A stretch of 64,000 nucleotides of DNA from Chryseobacterium sp. ZHDP1 (GCF_018603435.1 NZ_CP075682.1:992001-1056000); one strand, 5' to 3'; counted from the first letter of the stretch, positions 39,212 to 48,327 are shown. Numbers and translations are program-made. The notes: generated by a model from the letters alone, not told the origin.

Positions 39212-39562
39212 ATGATTTTAAAACTAATAAACTCAGTCCTTATTCTCATTGCTATATGTATGGGAGTGAAGCAAGGGTACGCCATGTTTTCCGGTAAGCC
39301 GGAAATGCTGGAAATGTTCGGCAAATGGAATTTCTCTAAAACTGCGGTGATGATAAACGGTGGTACTACAATACTGGCAGCCGTTCTTATTCTTTTTCCA
39401 AAAACCTTTGTCTGGGGAAATTTTCTAATGGCAGCCGGAATTTTAATGATTATCTGTCTGCAATTAGTAAGCAAAGATCTGAAAGGGGCATCCATAGAAC
39501 TCCCTTTTCTGTTGCTGAATTTAGTGATTCTTTATTTCCAGCATCCCCTTAACAAAGCGTAA
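39212..39562 (+). CDS. DoxX-like four-helix membrane protein
   Basis: The product is 116 residues with four hydrophobic segments: 1-18 (MILKLINSVLILIAICMG), 47-62 (VMINGGTTILAAVLIL), 69-86 (GNFLMAAGILMIICLQLV) and 97-109. The size, four-helix layout and KQGYAMFSGKPEML loop suit the DoxX-like family often found next to SDR and stress genes in Bacteroidetes. Function unknown. The NTF2-like frame follows immediately. Confidence 0.6.
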   Translation: MILKLINSVLILIAICMGVKQGYAMFSGKPEMLEMFGKWNFSKTAVMINGGTTILAAVLILFPKTFVWGNFLMAAGILMIICLQLVSKDLKGASIELPFLLLNLVILYFQHPLNKA

Positions 39563-39673
39563 AAGACCATCTTTAAATTCTCATGCATTCCCCTTTCAGT
39601 AACCGGTTTTACTGCTTGCGGACAATCTGCTACACAAAAAAACAGCCATTCAGACAACTCAAAAAATACGATA

Positions 39674-39994
39674 ATGGATACCCAAAAACTTACCAACGAA
39701 ACGGTAAAAAATGCTTTTGAAGCATGGAAAAATGGCGACAGTAAAACATTTTTATCATTTTTTGCAACAGATGTACAACTTTTCGACGATGGCAATCCGA
39801 GAGACTTTCAAAAGTTTGTAAAAGATGCCTGCGGACACGAAAAATTTACAAGTATTGAAAAAGTGGAAAACGAAGGAAGAGACATTACAGGAAATTTTCA
39901 TAGCGAACGCTGGGGCAATTTTAAAACCTATTTTAAATTTCACATCAATGCCGGAGGAAAAATAAATCGTCTGGATATCGGACAAGCCAATTAA
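39674..39994 (+). CDS. NTF2/SnoaL-like protein with an upstream lipoprotein-signal-like frame
   Basis: From ATG 39674 the product is 106 residues (MDTQKLTNETVKNAFEAWKN) with a SnoaL/NTF2-like pattern (KTFLSFFATDVQLFDDGNPR, then WGNFKTYFKFHINAGGKINR). The frame is open upstream to 39563, immediately after the previous stop codon. It encodes KTIFKFSCIPLSVTGFTACG, a convincing lipoprotein signal, but without any ATG, GTG or TTG codon at its head. Either translation starts at a rare codon such as ATC/ATT, or the original start was lost and only the shortened form is made. Homologues can be enzymes or polyketide cyclase-like, but the function is unknown. Confidence 0.55.
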   Translation: MDTQKLTNETVKNAFEAWKNGDSKTFLSFFATDVQLFDDGNPRDFQKFVKDACGHEKFTSIEKVENEGRDITGNFHSERWGNFKTYFKFHINAGGKINRLDIGQAN

Positions 39995-40000
39995 TTGAAA

Positions 40001-40675
40001 ATGATTAAAAACATAAAGCCCTTTTTACAAAAGAAAAAATATGAATTATTGCTTTTTGCATTAATTCAACATCTTTTCATAGCCATTTTTTTAAGCGATC
40101 TGGCTTTTTACACAAAAGTAATCTGGCCTGTAAACATGCTGATTCTGGGTATGGCAAGTGTTGGCGTTTTTATAGAAAAAGGACGCTGGAAAAATATTTT
40201 ACAAAAAATACTTTTCTTTCTTGTTGTAGCATTGCCGATAGGTTTAACCTTTTTGGGAAACAATCATTACTATTTTATTTTTTTAAATATCGGTTATGTT
40301 GTTTTCTTTATGTTTATTTTTTTGGAGGTGCTTAAATATTTAGTCAAACCCAGTTATATCAATACAGATATTATTTCGGCTTCGGGCTGCGGTTACTTTT
40401 TACTGATAGAAATCAGCACTTTTTTGTTCCAATTCTTCATTTATCAAGATCCTTCACCCTTTAAAGGAATTGATTTTTCAAGTCCGGCAAAAACGTATAT
40501 TGATCTGGTTTACTTCAGTTCCATTACCCTTACTAGTATTGGCTTTGGCGATATAACTCCAAACGCCTACAATACAAAACTGATCACTTCTTTTTTTGGT
40601 ATTGCAGGACAGTTTTACTCAGTGGTTTTGGTCGGTATTCTTATCAGCAAATTTTCCAGTAATTATAAATCATAA
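40001..40675 (+). CDS. two-helix ion channel protein (potassium-channel-like pore)
   Basis: ATG at 40001 gives 224 residues; a TTG two codons upstream is in frame but less likely. The first half has four to five membrane helices. The C-terminal part contains a pore helix and filter, FSSITLTSIGFGDITPNAYN, the Ion_trans_2 pattern with GFGD in place of GYGD, flanked by helices (about 136-155 and 202-220). There is no RCK or cyclic-nucleotide domain. It lies 151 bp upstream of the bestrophin gene on the same strand. Confidence 0.8.
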   Translation: MIKNIKPFLQKKKYELLLFALIQHLFIAIFLSDLAFYTKVIWPVNMLILGMASVGVFIEKGRWKNILQKILFFLVVALPIGLTFLGNNHYYFIFLNIGYVVFFMFIFLEVLKYLVKPSYINTDIISASGCGYFLLIEISTFLFQFFIYQDPSPFKGIDFSSPAKTYIDLVYFSSITLTSIGFGDITPNAYNTKLITSFFGIAGQFYSVVLVGILISKFSSNYKS

Positions 40676-40826
40676 AGAGTTAGTGAAAGAAGCAGAATTT
40701 TTAACAGCCATCAATTTATCAGCCTCAATAAAGACATCATTGAAATCTTTAAATTGATAAAAAGCATCATCAAAACAACTAAAGTGAACATTAATAATTA
40801 ACAATTAATCATTTATACTTAAAAAA

Positions 40827-41834
40827 ATGCACAGCGGTAAATCATACAAATTGTCAGAATTTCTCATTTGGACGAGAAGAAATATTTACATAACATTAAT
40901 TATCAGCATTATACCTGTTGTTTTATTTCAGATAGCAGGTTTGAAATGGCTGGTAATTCCATGGACTGTAGTAGCTCTTTTGGGAACTGCAACAGCTTTT
41001 ATTGTCGGTTTTAAAAATACACAGACCTATAACCGAACCTGGGAAGCCAGACAAATCTGGGGAGGAATTATCAACAGCAGCCGTGCTTTTGGGACGATGA
41101 GCAGAGATTTTTTAAACAATCCCGACAAAACAAAAGAGTTGGTCTACCGTCATTTTGCATGGCTTACAGCTTTGCGTTACGCAATGAGAGATAGTAGGGA
41201 ATGGGAAACCGTCAGTAAAGCACATAACGAAGAATACAAAGAGTTTTACAGCATCCCCGAGAAAGAAACAGCTTTGGAAACAGAATTGTTAAAATATATT
41301 TCGGAAGATGAATTAAAATATATTTTAAGCACAAAAAATAAAGCAACACAGCTTATGAGCCTGCAGTCCAAAACATTGAAAGAGCTCTTTCTCAATAAGG
41401 AAATTGACAGCTACCAATTTGTAGAAATGCAAAAAATGATAGCGGATTTTTACAACCAGCAAGGCAGAAGCGAACGAATAAAAAACTTCCCGTATCCAAG
41501 GCAGTTTGCAACCATCAATTCATTTTTCATCAAGTTATTCTGCGTTCTTCTGCCCTTCGGTATGCTTAAAGAATTTGATAAGCTGAATGAAAGTATGGAA
41601 GGTATTATGAAAGGAAATATGGTCTGGCTGGTTATTCCGTTCAGCGCTTTAATTTCCTGGGTATATACTTCATTGGAGCAGGTGGGCGAAAGTACAGAAA
41701 ATCCATTTGAAGGAAGCGCAAATGATGTTCCGATCTCGCAAATGAGCAGAACAATAGAGATTGATATGAGAGAAATGCTGGGGGAGACAGATTTGCCGCC
41801 TGCCTTACAGCCAAAAAATAATATTATACTTTAA
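40827..41834 (+). CDS. bestrophin family anion channel
   Basis: The product is 335 residues, a normal bacterial bestrophin size. It starts SEFLIWTRRNIYITLIISII and contains ATAFIVGFKNTQTYNRTWEA followed by RQIWGGIINSSRAFG, the family signature around the pore neck. Helical segments near 260-280 (MVWLVIPFSALISWVYTSLE) and the ENPFEGSANDVP loop complete the fold. Bestrophins form pentameric anion channels, in algae likely conducting bicarbonate. It is followed after 11 bp by the LCIB-family gene, so the two are almost certainly coexpressed. Confidence 0.9.
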   Translation: MHSGKSYKLSEFLIWTRRNIYITLIISIIPVVLFQIAGLKWLVIPWTVVALLGTATAFIVGFKNTQTYNRTWEARQIWGGIINSSRAFGTMSRDFLNNPDKTKELVYRHFAWLTALRYAMRDSREWETVSKAHNEEYKEFYSIPEKETALETELLKYISEDELKYILSTKNKATQLMSLQSKTLKELFLNKEIDSYQFVEMQKMIADFYNQQGRSERIKNFPYPRQFATINSFFIKLFCVLLPFGMLKEFDKLNESMEGIMKGNMVWLVIPFSALISWVYTSLEQVGESTENPFEGSANDVPISQMSRTIEIDMREMLGETDLPPALQPKNNIIL

Positions 41835-41845
41835 AAACAATTAAA

Positions 41846-42592
41846 ATGAAGAAAAGAGAAAAATTAAACATCATTCACAAATGGTATCCCAAAGCAATGA
41901 CTACCATCGACAACGTCAACAAAATCATTGATTTTGTTGAATACGATCTGGATTTAGAACCAAGACAGGTAATGCTTGCCGACAGCATTTGCAGTGATGA
42001 TGTAAACAGCATCCAATATCCCGCAAGAACGCAGGAATTTTTAGGCCCTTTTAAAATGGGTGGTTTAGACGGATTTCCGTTTACAGGACTTACAGGGATG
42101 GGCGCTTTTGCAAGTCATGTTCCGGATGATGGAGCTGTTTTTATCTATTATGGTCCGCACATTGGCATCACCAAAGACGGAACAATTGGGGAAATCCACC
42201 GTTTGGGGCAAAGCAAAAACAGCGGCTGTTGCGGGGCTGCAAAGGGAGCATTAGGAAAGCTTATTAATGACCAGATTATCGCAGGCAACATCACCGAGCT
42301 GGATTATCAGATGAATACAATTGAACAAATTCTTTTCAATAAAAAAGAAAGGGTTCTCCAAGCTGAAACGCCTTTGTTTGAAGCAACGGAAGTAATTTAC
42401 GAAGCCATTGACCAACGCATTAATGAATTGGTAGACAAAACAAATTATAGCTGTAAATACGTGATTCTTGTTGGAGCAATCCTGATTAACAGCGACAGTG
42501 ATATGGGTTCTTTTACAGAGGTCAGACGTTTTGATGTAATAGACCTGAGTACAAAAACAAGACAAAGCAAAATTGATTATCTGACGTCATGA
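41846..42592 (+). CDS. LCIB/C-type (theta) carbonic anhydrase family protein
   Basis: The product is 248 residues without signal or membrane segments. Key blocks are ADSICSDDVNS (C49), GGLDGFPFTGLTGMGAFASH, YYGPHIGITKDGTIGEIHRL (H105) and SKNSGCCGAAKGALG (C128/C129). This order, with Cys, His and Cys as likely zinc ligands, matches the limiting-CO2-inducible B/C family, some members of which are carbonic anhydrases. The assignment is from recalled pattern similarity; activity is unproven. Its gene follows the bestrophin gene by 11 bp, echoing the functional link between LCIB and bestrophin-like channels in algal CO2 concentration. An intrinsic terminator follows. Confidence 0.75.
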   Translation: MKKREKLNIIHKWYPKAMTTIDNVNKIIDFVEYDLDLEPRQVMLADSICSDDVNSIQYPARTQEFLGPFKMGGLDGFPFTGLTGMGAFASHVPDDGAVFIYYGPHIGITKDGTIGEIHRLGQSKNSGCCGAAKGALGKLINDQIIAGNITELDYQMNTIEQILFNKKERVLQAETPLFEATEVIYEAIDQRINELVDKTNYSCKYVILVGAILINSDSDMGSFTEVRRFDVIDLSTKTRQSKIDYLTS

Positions 42593-42705
42593 AAACAGAA
42601 AGATTTACAGTAAAACAGAAACTTCCGGTCAAAATCTGAACATCTTTTTCAATTGAAATACAATAGAACTGAAAAGACAACAGTATTCAAGAAGGTATTT
42701 TACCC

Positions 42706-42740
42706 GAAGCGGGGCTGAAGCTTTACTTCAGCCCCGCTTC
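42706..42740. terminator. bidirectional intrinsic terminator
   Basis: A perfect 15-bp stem, GAAGCGGGGCTGAAG paired with CTTCAGCCCCGCTTC, with loop CTTTA. It lies between convergent genes (stop at 42592 plus, 42765 minus) and can end transcription of both. Confidence 0.85.
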
Positions 42741-42764
42741 TATTGCCACTTTAGAATTCTTAAA

Positions 42765-44333
42765 CTATTTGTAATCCTTAGAATTCCTTACCGCTTTTCT
42801 CACTTCCGGCCATTGGGTAACCTGCCCTTTATCATCCAAAGGCATTGCTCTTTTTTCCCGGTTCGAAAATTCGGGATCTTCTGAAGCCATGTACGCTAAA
42901 GTTGCCGTTAGAATCACATTGCTTTTCACCTCATCAAAAATAATTTTGTCGTAGGTATCTTTTGTTGTATGCCACGTGTAGCCAAAATAACCCCAGTTTA
43001 AAGAACCCAGTCCGAACGACGGAACTCCCGCTGCCACGAAAGAAGCATGATCGGAACCTCCTCCACCCGGAGTTCCCGGAAAATCCGTTTTAATCTGGCT
43101 TTTAATATTTTTAGGAACCGCGTTTAGCCATTTTCCAAGATAATTGTAAGCATGTACAAAACCCTGTCCGCCGATGTTTACTACTCTACCCGTCCCGTTG
43201 TCCTGATTGAAAACCGCCTGAACTCCCTTTACAATCTCCGGATGATCCGCTACAAAACTTCTCGATCCGTTCAGTCCCTGCTCTTCACTTCCCCAAAGTC
43301 CTACAATAATCGTCCTTTTGTTATCAGGATAATATTTCTTAAGAATTCTCATCGCTTCCAACATGGTTAAAACTCCCGTTCCGTTGTCTGTAGCGCCTTG
43401 CGCGCCGTCCCACGAATCCAGATGCGCAGAAAGAATAACGTATTCATCAGGTTTTTCTTTTCCTTTAATCATTCCGATGGTGTTGAACGATTTGGCTTCA
43501 GGAAGGATTTTTGATTTCACCTCGATCCTGATCTTGGGTTTTGCGCCGTTTTCCGCCATTCTGTACAACATTCCATAATCTTCAAGCTCAATATCGAACA
43601 TGGGAATGTTCTTCGTTTTTGCCTCAAAAATTCTGTTGGCTCCCATAATTCCTGTCCAGTTGGAAATCGCAATTCCTGCCGCTCCTGCTTTTTCCAGAGC
43701 TTCGGGAAGCGTTTCATTGTTATAGCCGATGCTTTTTATATAATTCTGATACTCTTTTGAAGCCTGCTCTTTTTCTTTTTTGAGTTTCTCATACAGTTCA
43801 GGTGTAGCAAATTCTTTGATCTGATCGTCTGAACGACCGATTTTCTGGTATTGTGCCATCAAAACAACTTTTCCCTTCACGGAAGACATCCACTCATCAA
43901 ATTCAGCTTTGGAAGAGACTTTTGGGAGAATAACAACTTCTGCTTCCACCGCTTTTTTCGTTGCCGGACTCCATGCTAACTGGGTTGCCGATAAACTTTT
44001 CATGCGCGGAAACGTCATGTCCACATGAGTAATTCCTCTTTGCCATCCTTTCCATGTTCCGAATTGCTGCAGATTGGCTTCGATATCCCATGATTTCAGT
44101 TTATTTGCTGTCCATTCATTGGCGGCAAGCATTTCCGGAGTTCCGATCAGTCGAGGACCGATTCCGTCCAAAAGTTCATACGCCATCGTTTCAAGCTGGG
44201 AATTATTGTTTACCTCGTTCACGAAATTCTGAACTACGGGATTAAGTTTTTCCTGAGAAACGGCATTCTGAGCCAGAGAAAATTGCGTCATCGCCATCAT
44301 AACAGGCAATGCAAGAAATCTGTTTATCTTCAT
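42765..44333 (-). CDS. secreted M28 family metallopeptidase
   Basis: The start at 44333 (MKINRFLALPVMMAMTQFSL) gives 522 residues with a signal peptide. A PA-type insert precedes the catalytic M28 domain, which has VILSAHLDSWDGAQGATDNG (zinc His and Asp), GLWGSEEQGLNGS (catalytic Glu pair), GGGSDHASFVAAGVPSFGL and TWHTTKDTYDKI (last zinc His). All metal ligands of an active aminopeptidase or carboxypeptidase are present. There is no T9SS sorting domain at the C-terminus, so it is probably periplasmic. Single gene, ending at the shared terminator. Confidence 0.9.
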   Translation of the reverse strand: MKINRFLALPVMMAMTQFSLAQNAVSQEKLNPVVQNFVNEVNNNSQLETMAYELLDGIGPRLIGTPEMLAANEWTANKLKSWDIEANLQQFGTWKGWQRGITHVDMTFPRMKSLSATQLAWSPATKKAVEAEVVILPKVSSKAEFDEWMSSVKGKVVLMAQYQKIGRSDDQIKEFATPELYEKLKKEKEQASKEYQNYIKSIGYNNETLPEALEKAGAAGIAISNWTGIMGANRIFEAKTKNIPMFDIELEDYGMLYRMAENGAKPKIRIEVKSKILPEAKSFNTIGMIKGKEKPDEYVILSAHLDSWDGAQGATDNGTGVLTMLEAMRILKKYYPDNKRTIIVGLWGSEEQGLNGSRSFVADHPEIVKGVQAVFNQDNGTGRVVNIGGQGFVHAYNYLGKWLNAVPKNIKSQIKTDFPGTPGGGGSDHASFVAAGVPSFGLGSLNWGYFGYTWHTTKDTYDKIIFDEVKSNVILTATLAYMASEDPEFSNREKRAMPLDDKGQVTQWPEVRKAVRNSKDYK

Positions 44334-44560
44334 ATTAATCATTGTAGCCCTAAAGATAAAGAGATTCGCGGAAATGGGAAAACGCGGAAAGGATTTGCTG
44401 ATGGTGAATGGCAGCTATTAATGGTAGCTGCGAATGGTGAATGGTGAAAAAGTCAAGGGTGAATGAGATTCGCTTTTGATTTACAGTTCACAATCCACAA
44501 GTTAAGACTACATAAGAGTGATGATTTAAAAAACTAAATTTCTTTGTAAAAATTCAAATA

Positions 44561-44586
44561 AAAAAACCGACTGAAAAGCCGGTTTT
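44561..44586 (-). terminator. intrinsic terminator of the histone H1-like gene
   Basis: On the minus strand, AAAACCGGCTTTTCAGTCGG is followed by a T-run; the stem is ACCGGC / GTCGGT with one mismatch. It starts 9 bp beyond the stop codon of the gene at 44595. Confidence 0.75.
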
Positions 44587-44594
44587 GGGAACAA

Positions 44595-44771
44595 CTATTT
44601 TTTTGATTCTTCAACAGAAACTTTTCTGAATTCCTTGAAAAGCTTGCTTAGTTCCAAAGCTGCTTTACGAGCTCTTGTTCCAGCTGCTTTGTTTCCTTTT
44701 TCTGCTTGTTGGTTTGCTTCAGTTGTGAAAGCTTCAAATTCTGCGTTGATTTTTTCAATTAGTTCTTTCAT
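44595..44771 (-). CDS. small histone H1-like protein
   Basis: The product is 58 residues. It starts MKELIEKINAEFEAFTTEAN and continues QAEKGNKAAGTRARKAALEL, a lysine/alanine-rich helical protein of the Hc1/histone H1-like type common in Flavobacteriia and Bacteroidetes, and ends RKVSVEESKK. It probably binds DNA as a nucleoid protein; this is inferred from the family. Monocistronic, with a terminator directly after. Codon use is clean (GCT, AAA, GAA), suggesting good expression. Confidence 0.8.
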   Translation of the reverse strand: MKELIEKINAEFEAFTTEANQQAEKGNKAAGTRARKAALELSKLFKEFRKVSVEESKK

Positions 44772-44947
44772 TATTTTTAAAATTTAGGCTGCAAATATAG
44801 CTTTTATGGTGATTCCAGCCTAATAGTGAAGAAAAAATTTCCAAGAATTCACAAATAATTTCAATTTTCCGGCAAAATGCTTCAGATTGCCGTAAAACAA
44901 GCCGATCCGGAGGAATCGAAAAACAATTCTGCTGCATTTAAAAATTC

Positions 44948-45418
44948 CTACTGAATGTCGCCTGAATATTCTTCATCTGTCACCGCTTTCAGCCACGTAA
45001 CCTGCTCATCACCTTCATAATTGGTGATCGCAATATGCGTCATGGAAGTTTTGGAAGACGCTCCGTGCCAGTGTTCTGTATTTTCAGGAATATTAATTAC
45101 GTCTCCTTTCTTAATAACCTGAGCGGGTTTTCCTTTTTCCTGATAAAGACCTTCTCCGTCAATAACCAGTAAAACCTGTCCTTTAGGATGCGTATGCCAG
45201 TTTGTTCTGGCTTCAGGCTCGAAAGCAACACTTCCTGCCGAAAAATTATTGTTTTTATCTTTTGAAACCAAGGGAGTAAGAAATGCTTTTCCGGTAAACC
45301 ATTCTGCCGGAAGCGGCTCTCCTTTTTTAAATAGATCTGCTGTAGTCATTGTTTCTTTTTTATGATATTGACATCCTGACAATATAAGAGCCAGAATGAT
45401 AAATACTGCTTTTTTCAT
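44948..45418 (-). CDS. cupin domain lipoprotein
   Basis: The product is 156 residues beginning MKKAVFIILALILSGCQYHK, a lipoprotein signal with Cys16. The cupin domain has both motifs: TNWHTHPKGQVLLVIDGEGL (metal His residues) and GDVINIPENTEHWHGASSKT. Such small secreted cupins resemble carboxymuconolactone-decarboxylase-linked or quercetinase-like proteins, but the substrate is unknown. It is the last gene of a minus-strand group with the acetyltransferase and hydrolase genes (12-bp gap), suggesting one operon. Confidence 0.85.
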   Translation of the reverse strand: MKKAVFIILALILSGCQYHKKETMTTADLFKKGEPLPAEWFTGKAFLTPLVSKDKNNNFSAGSVAFEPEARTNWHTHPKGQVLLVIDGEGLYQEKGKPAQVIKKGDVINIPENTEHWHGASSKTSMTHIAITNYEGDEQVTWLKAVTDEEYSGDIQ

Positions 45419-45430
45419 GGTAGTTAAAAC

Positions 45431-46042
45431 TTAAACGGAATCAATCGTTTTAATAATTTTTGCCGGAATTCCTCCTACAATTGTATTTTCCGGAACATCT
45501 TTGGAAACGACTGCTCCTGCTGCAACTACGGAATTTTCTCCAACGGTAACGCCGGGCAGAATCGTTACGTTAGCTCCGATCCACGCATTCTTTTTAATAA
45601 CGATAGATTTCCCAGTAAGACCTTTTCTGTGTTGAGGTTCTAAAGGATGATTTTCCGTGATCAGACTGACTTTCGGGCCGATCAGAACATCATCTTCTAT
45701 TGTGATTCCTCCCAAAGACAGAAAAGTACAATCGAAATTGATGAACACATTTTTACCGATGGTAATCCCTTTTCCATAATTGATGTAAACCGGCGTGAAA
45801 ACCGTTACATTTTCAAGTTTCTGTTCTGTAATCTCACTTAACAATTCTGAAATCTTATCCGGATCGGAAGAATTATTCAACTGATTGAGCTTATTTTTGA
45901 TTTCATAAAATGCTTCTCTCAAATGATGGATTTCAGGATCATCCGGCAAAACCGTCCCGCCATTCTGTAATCTGCTGAAGATACTTTCTTTACTATTCAA
46001 ATCTGATATTTTTAGGGGTAAACATAAGATCCGCCTTTTCAT
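45431..46042 (-). CDS. hexapeptide-repeat O-acetyltransferase (maltose/galactoside acetyltransferase type)
   Basis: ATG at 46042 (MKRRILCLPLKISDLNSKES) gives 203 residues; an upstream ATG at 46057 lies against the previous stop. The left-handed beta-helix part has ITIGKNVFINFDCTFLSLGG, IGPKVSLITENHPLEPQHRK (catalytic His) and IVIKKNAWIGANVTILPGVT with the closing GGIPAKIIKTI. This is the LacA/Maa pattern, acetylating a sugar or related acceptor with acetyl-CoA. Usual family members start with a short helix cap, and here the N-terminus differs and is poorly conserved. Confidence 0.85.
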   Translation of the reverse strand: MKRRILCLPLKISDLNSKESIFSRLQNGGTVLPDDPEIHHLREAFYEIKNKLNQLNNSSDPDKISELLSEITEQKLENVTVFTPVYINYGKGITIGKNVFINFDCTFLSLGGITIEDDVLIGPKVSLITENHPLEPQHRKGLTGKSIVIKKNAWIGANVTILPGVTVGENSVVAAGAVVSKDVPENTIVGGIPAKIIKTIDSV

Positions 46043-46057
46043 CGGCGGATCGTTCAA

Positions 46058-47113
46058 TTATTTCAAATATGTTCTGAAAAAACTTTCGAGTTTATCAAAA
46101 GGGATAATGTCCGTTTTATCGTACAGATCAACATGAACTGCATTAGGAATAATCATTAATTCCTTAGGTTCTGCAGCCATTTTATAAACATCTTCAGAAA
46201 AATATCTGGAGTGGGCATTTTCTCCGGCAATCAAAAGAAGCGGTCTTGGAGAAATTTCCTTCACATAGGCTAAAATCGGGATATTCATCAGAGAAAAACC
46301 ATTTGTTTTCGTCCATGCCTGATTTGAATTTACAGAGCGTTCGTGAAATCCTCTCGGCGTTTTATAATAATCAAAATAATCTTTTACAAACTGTGGTTCA
46401 TCACCTTTCAGAACATTTGGGTTAGGGCTGTTTCCATATTCAGGACTGCCTTTTTCAGCATCTTTCCATCGCTGCAGGCTCATTTCTTTTAAAATTTTAT
46501 CCCGCTCTTCCTGAGTCATTTTATCGTAATATCCTTTTGAAGAAACGCGGGGCATATCATACATACTTGTTGTGGCAACCGCTTTTACCCTTTTGTCTAT
46601 GGCAGTTGCATTCAGTACAAATCCTCCGAAACCGCAGATTCCGATGATCCCGATTTTATCCCGGTCAACATTCTTCTGTAAACCCAGAAAATCTACTGCC
46701 GCGCTGAAATCTTCCGTATTGATGTCCGAAGAAGCAATGTTTCTCGGTTCTCCTCCGCTTTCGCCGGTATAAGAAGGATCAAATGCAATTACCGCAAACC
46801 CTTTTTCTGCCATCTGATTCGCGTATAAGCCCGAAGACTGTTCTTTCACTGCTCCGAAAGGTCCGCTGATCGCCAAAGCAGGAAGCTTTTCATTTTCTTT
46901 ATTTTTAGGAAGATAATAATCTCCTGAAAGTACAATTCCGTAACGGTTTTTAAAGCTGACTTTCTTTCTTACCACTTTATCGCTCAGGGTGAACGTGTAA
47001 TGTTCTTTTTGTTCCGTTGCATTCATTTTTTTCTGATTGGTTTGATTCTTTTGTGCAAAGGTCTGCCCGATGAGCATACAGGACAAAACCACCGCAGTTG
47101 TTACTATTTTCAT
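46058..47113 (-). CDS. secreted alpha/beta hydrolase (dienelactone-hydrolase-like)
   Basis: The product is 351 residues with a signal peptide (MKIVTTAVVLSCMLIGQTFA). The hydrolase fold has LPALAISGPFGAVKEQSSGL (oxyanion region), the nucleophile elbow GIIGICGFGGFVL with Cys in the Ser position, and the catalytic His in IPNAVHVDLYDKTDI. A GxCxG elbow is typical of dienelactone hydrolases. Substrate unknown. First gene of a three-gene operon with the acetyltransferase and cupin genes, preceded by an AraC regulator. Confidence 0.85.
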   Translation of the reverse strand: MKIVTTAVVLSCMLIGQTFAQKNQTNQKKMNATEQKEHYTFTLSDKVVRKKVSFKNRYGIVLSGDYYLPKNKENEKLPALAISGPFGAVKEQSSGLYANQMAEKGFAVIAFDPSYTGESGGEPRNIASSDINTEDFSAAVDFLGLQKNVDRDKIGIIGICGFGGFVLNATAIDKRVKAVATTSMYDMPRVSSKGYYDKMTQEERDKILKEMSLQRWKDAEKGSPEYGNSPNPNVLKGDEPQFVKDYFDYYKTPRGFHERSVNSNQAWTKTNGFSLMNIPILAYVKEISPRPLLLIAGENAHSRYFSEDVYKMAAEPKELMIIPNAVHVDLYDKTDIIPFDKLESFFRTYLK

Positions 47114-47203
47114 ATCCGCATTTTAAATTAAAAATTGATGGTACAAAATTAGAAACCGCAGCAGTGCAGCAGGTAATGATAATCAAACCAAAAATTAAGA
47201 AAA

Positions 47204-48082
47204 TCAAACTTCAGCAGATCTGAAAGCTTTCGGATTGGTTCCGGTCTGTTTTTTAAAAAAATTGTTGAAATAAGTAGGATAATCAAACCTCAATGCAAAG
47301 GCAATTTCAGAAATATTCCAGTCGGTGTGCTGCAAAAGAGCTTTCGCTTCGGTAAGAATTCTTTCGGTGATATGCGATGTGGTGGATTTCCCGGTGATTT
47401 CCTTTACAGAACGGTTAAGATAGTTAACGTGAACATTAAGGCTTTTCGCAAATTCCTGAGCAGATTTCAACTGCAGCGGATGATCTGTTGTTTCAATCGG
47501 GAATTGTCTTTCCAGCAATTCTAAAAAGACGGAAGTTAATCTGAATGCCGCATTTTGATTATGATCTATATTTTCAGCAGGCTCAAGCTTTAAAGATTCA
47601 TGGATAATAAGACTGATGTAATTTCGGATCAGCTCATCTTTATAAAGGTAATCGCTTTCCTGCTCGGCAATCATTTTTTGAAACAGGGTGTTGAGAAAAT
47701 CTCTCTGTTCTTCGGTGATTTTCAGAACAGGAGTTCCTCCGATCTTAAAAAATGAAGACTGTTGAAGACTTTCTGAACGTTCGGAATTTTTAAAAAACTC
47801 TTCAGAAAAAAGAATGGTATAGCCTGCATAAGTTGAAGAAATAGTTTCCCAGGAATACGGAATATGCGGGTTTCCGAAAAACAGTATGGTTCCTTCCTGC
47901 TCAAAGGTTTTATCTGAATAATGAATTTTGCTTTTACCGGTAGTAAGACAAATTTTGTAGAATTCTTTACGGCTGTAAGTACGGGTTTCATTGGTATCCT
48001 GCTCTATCTGAAAAGCACGGAATCCTTTTAATTTCAGTTCACTGTTAAAATCCGAAACGGTTCTTTTTACTTTGTCTTTCAT
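47204..48082 (-). CDS. AraC family transcriptional regulator
   Basis: The product is 292 residues. The N-terminal cupin-like sensing domain (about 15-150) contains FYKICLTTGKSKIHYSDKTF and GTILFFGNPHIPYSWE. The C-terminal double HTH (about 190-290) has AQEFAKSLNVHVNYLNRSVK and WNISEIAFALRFDYPTYFNN followed by FFKKQTGTNPKAFR. It lies 90 bp upstream of the hydrolase operon on the same strand and probably regulates it. Confidence 0.9.
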   Translation of the reverse strand: MKDKVKRTVSDFNSELKLKGFRAFQIEQDTNETRTYSRKEFYKICLTTGKSKIHYSDKTFEQEGTILFFGNPHIPYSWETISSTYAGYTILFSEEFFKNSERSESLQQSSFFKIGGTPVLKITEEQRDFLNTLFQKMIAEQESDYLYKDELIRNYISLIIHESLKLEPAENIDHNQNAAFRLTSVFLELLERQFPIETTDHPLQLKSAQEFAKSLNVHVNYLNRSVKEITGKSTTSHITERILTEAKALLQHTDWNISEIAFALRFDYPTYFNNFFKKQTGTNPKAFRSAEV

Positions 48083-48327
48083 GCTTCAAAGTTAAGAAAT
48101 TCAAACAAATGAAAAATATGTATTTACAATTTATCGTTGAATTTTTAAAGTACGGAATATTCTGTTCACCCTGCACAATTAAGTAAAACTACTGAGTTTT
48201 TTGTTTCTTAAACTCATTAATTTTGGATGCATAAAACTGACGATTCCGAAAAGATTCAGACCTCTATTTTGAAGTTTGAATAATTTTCAGAATCAGAAAT
48301 ACTAACCATTATAAAAACGAAATTACC

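Noticed and set aside
42251..42565. 104-codon minus-strand frame opposite the LCIB gene
   Set aside because: Antisense shadow; the plus-strand product has conserved motifs across this span.
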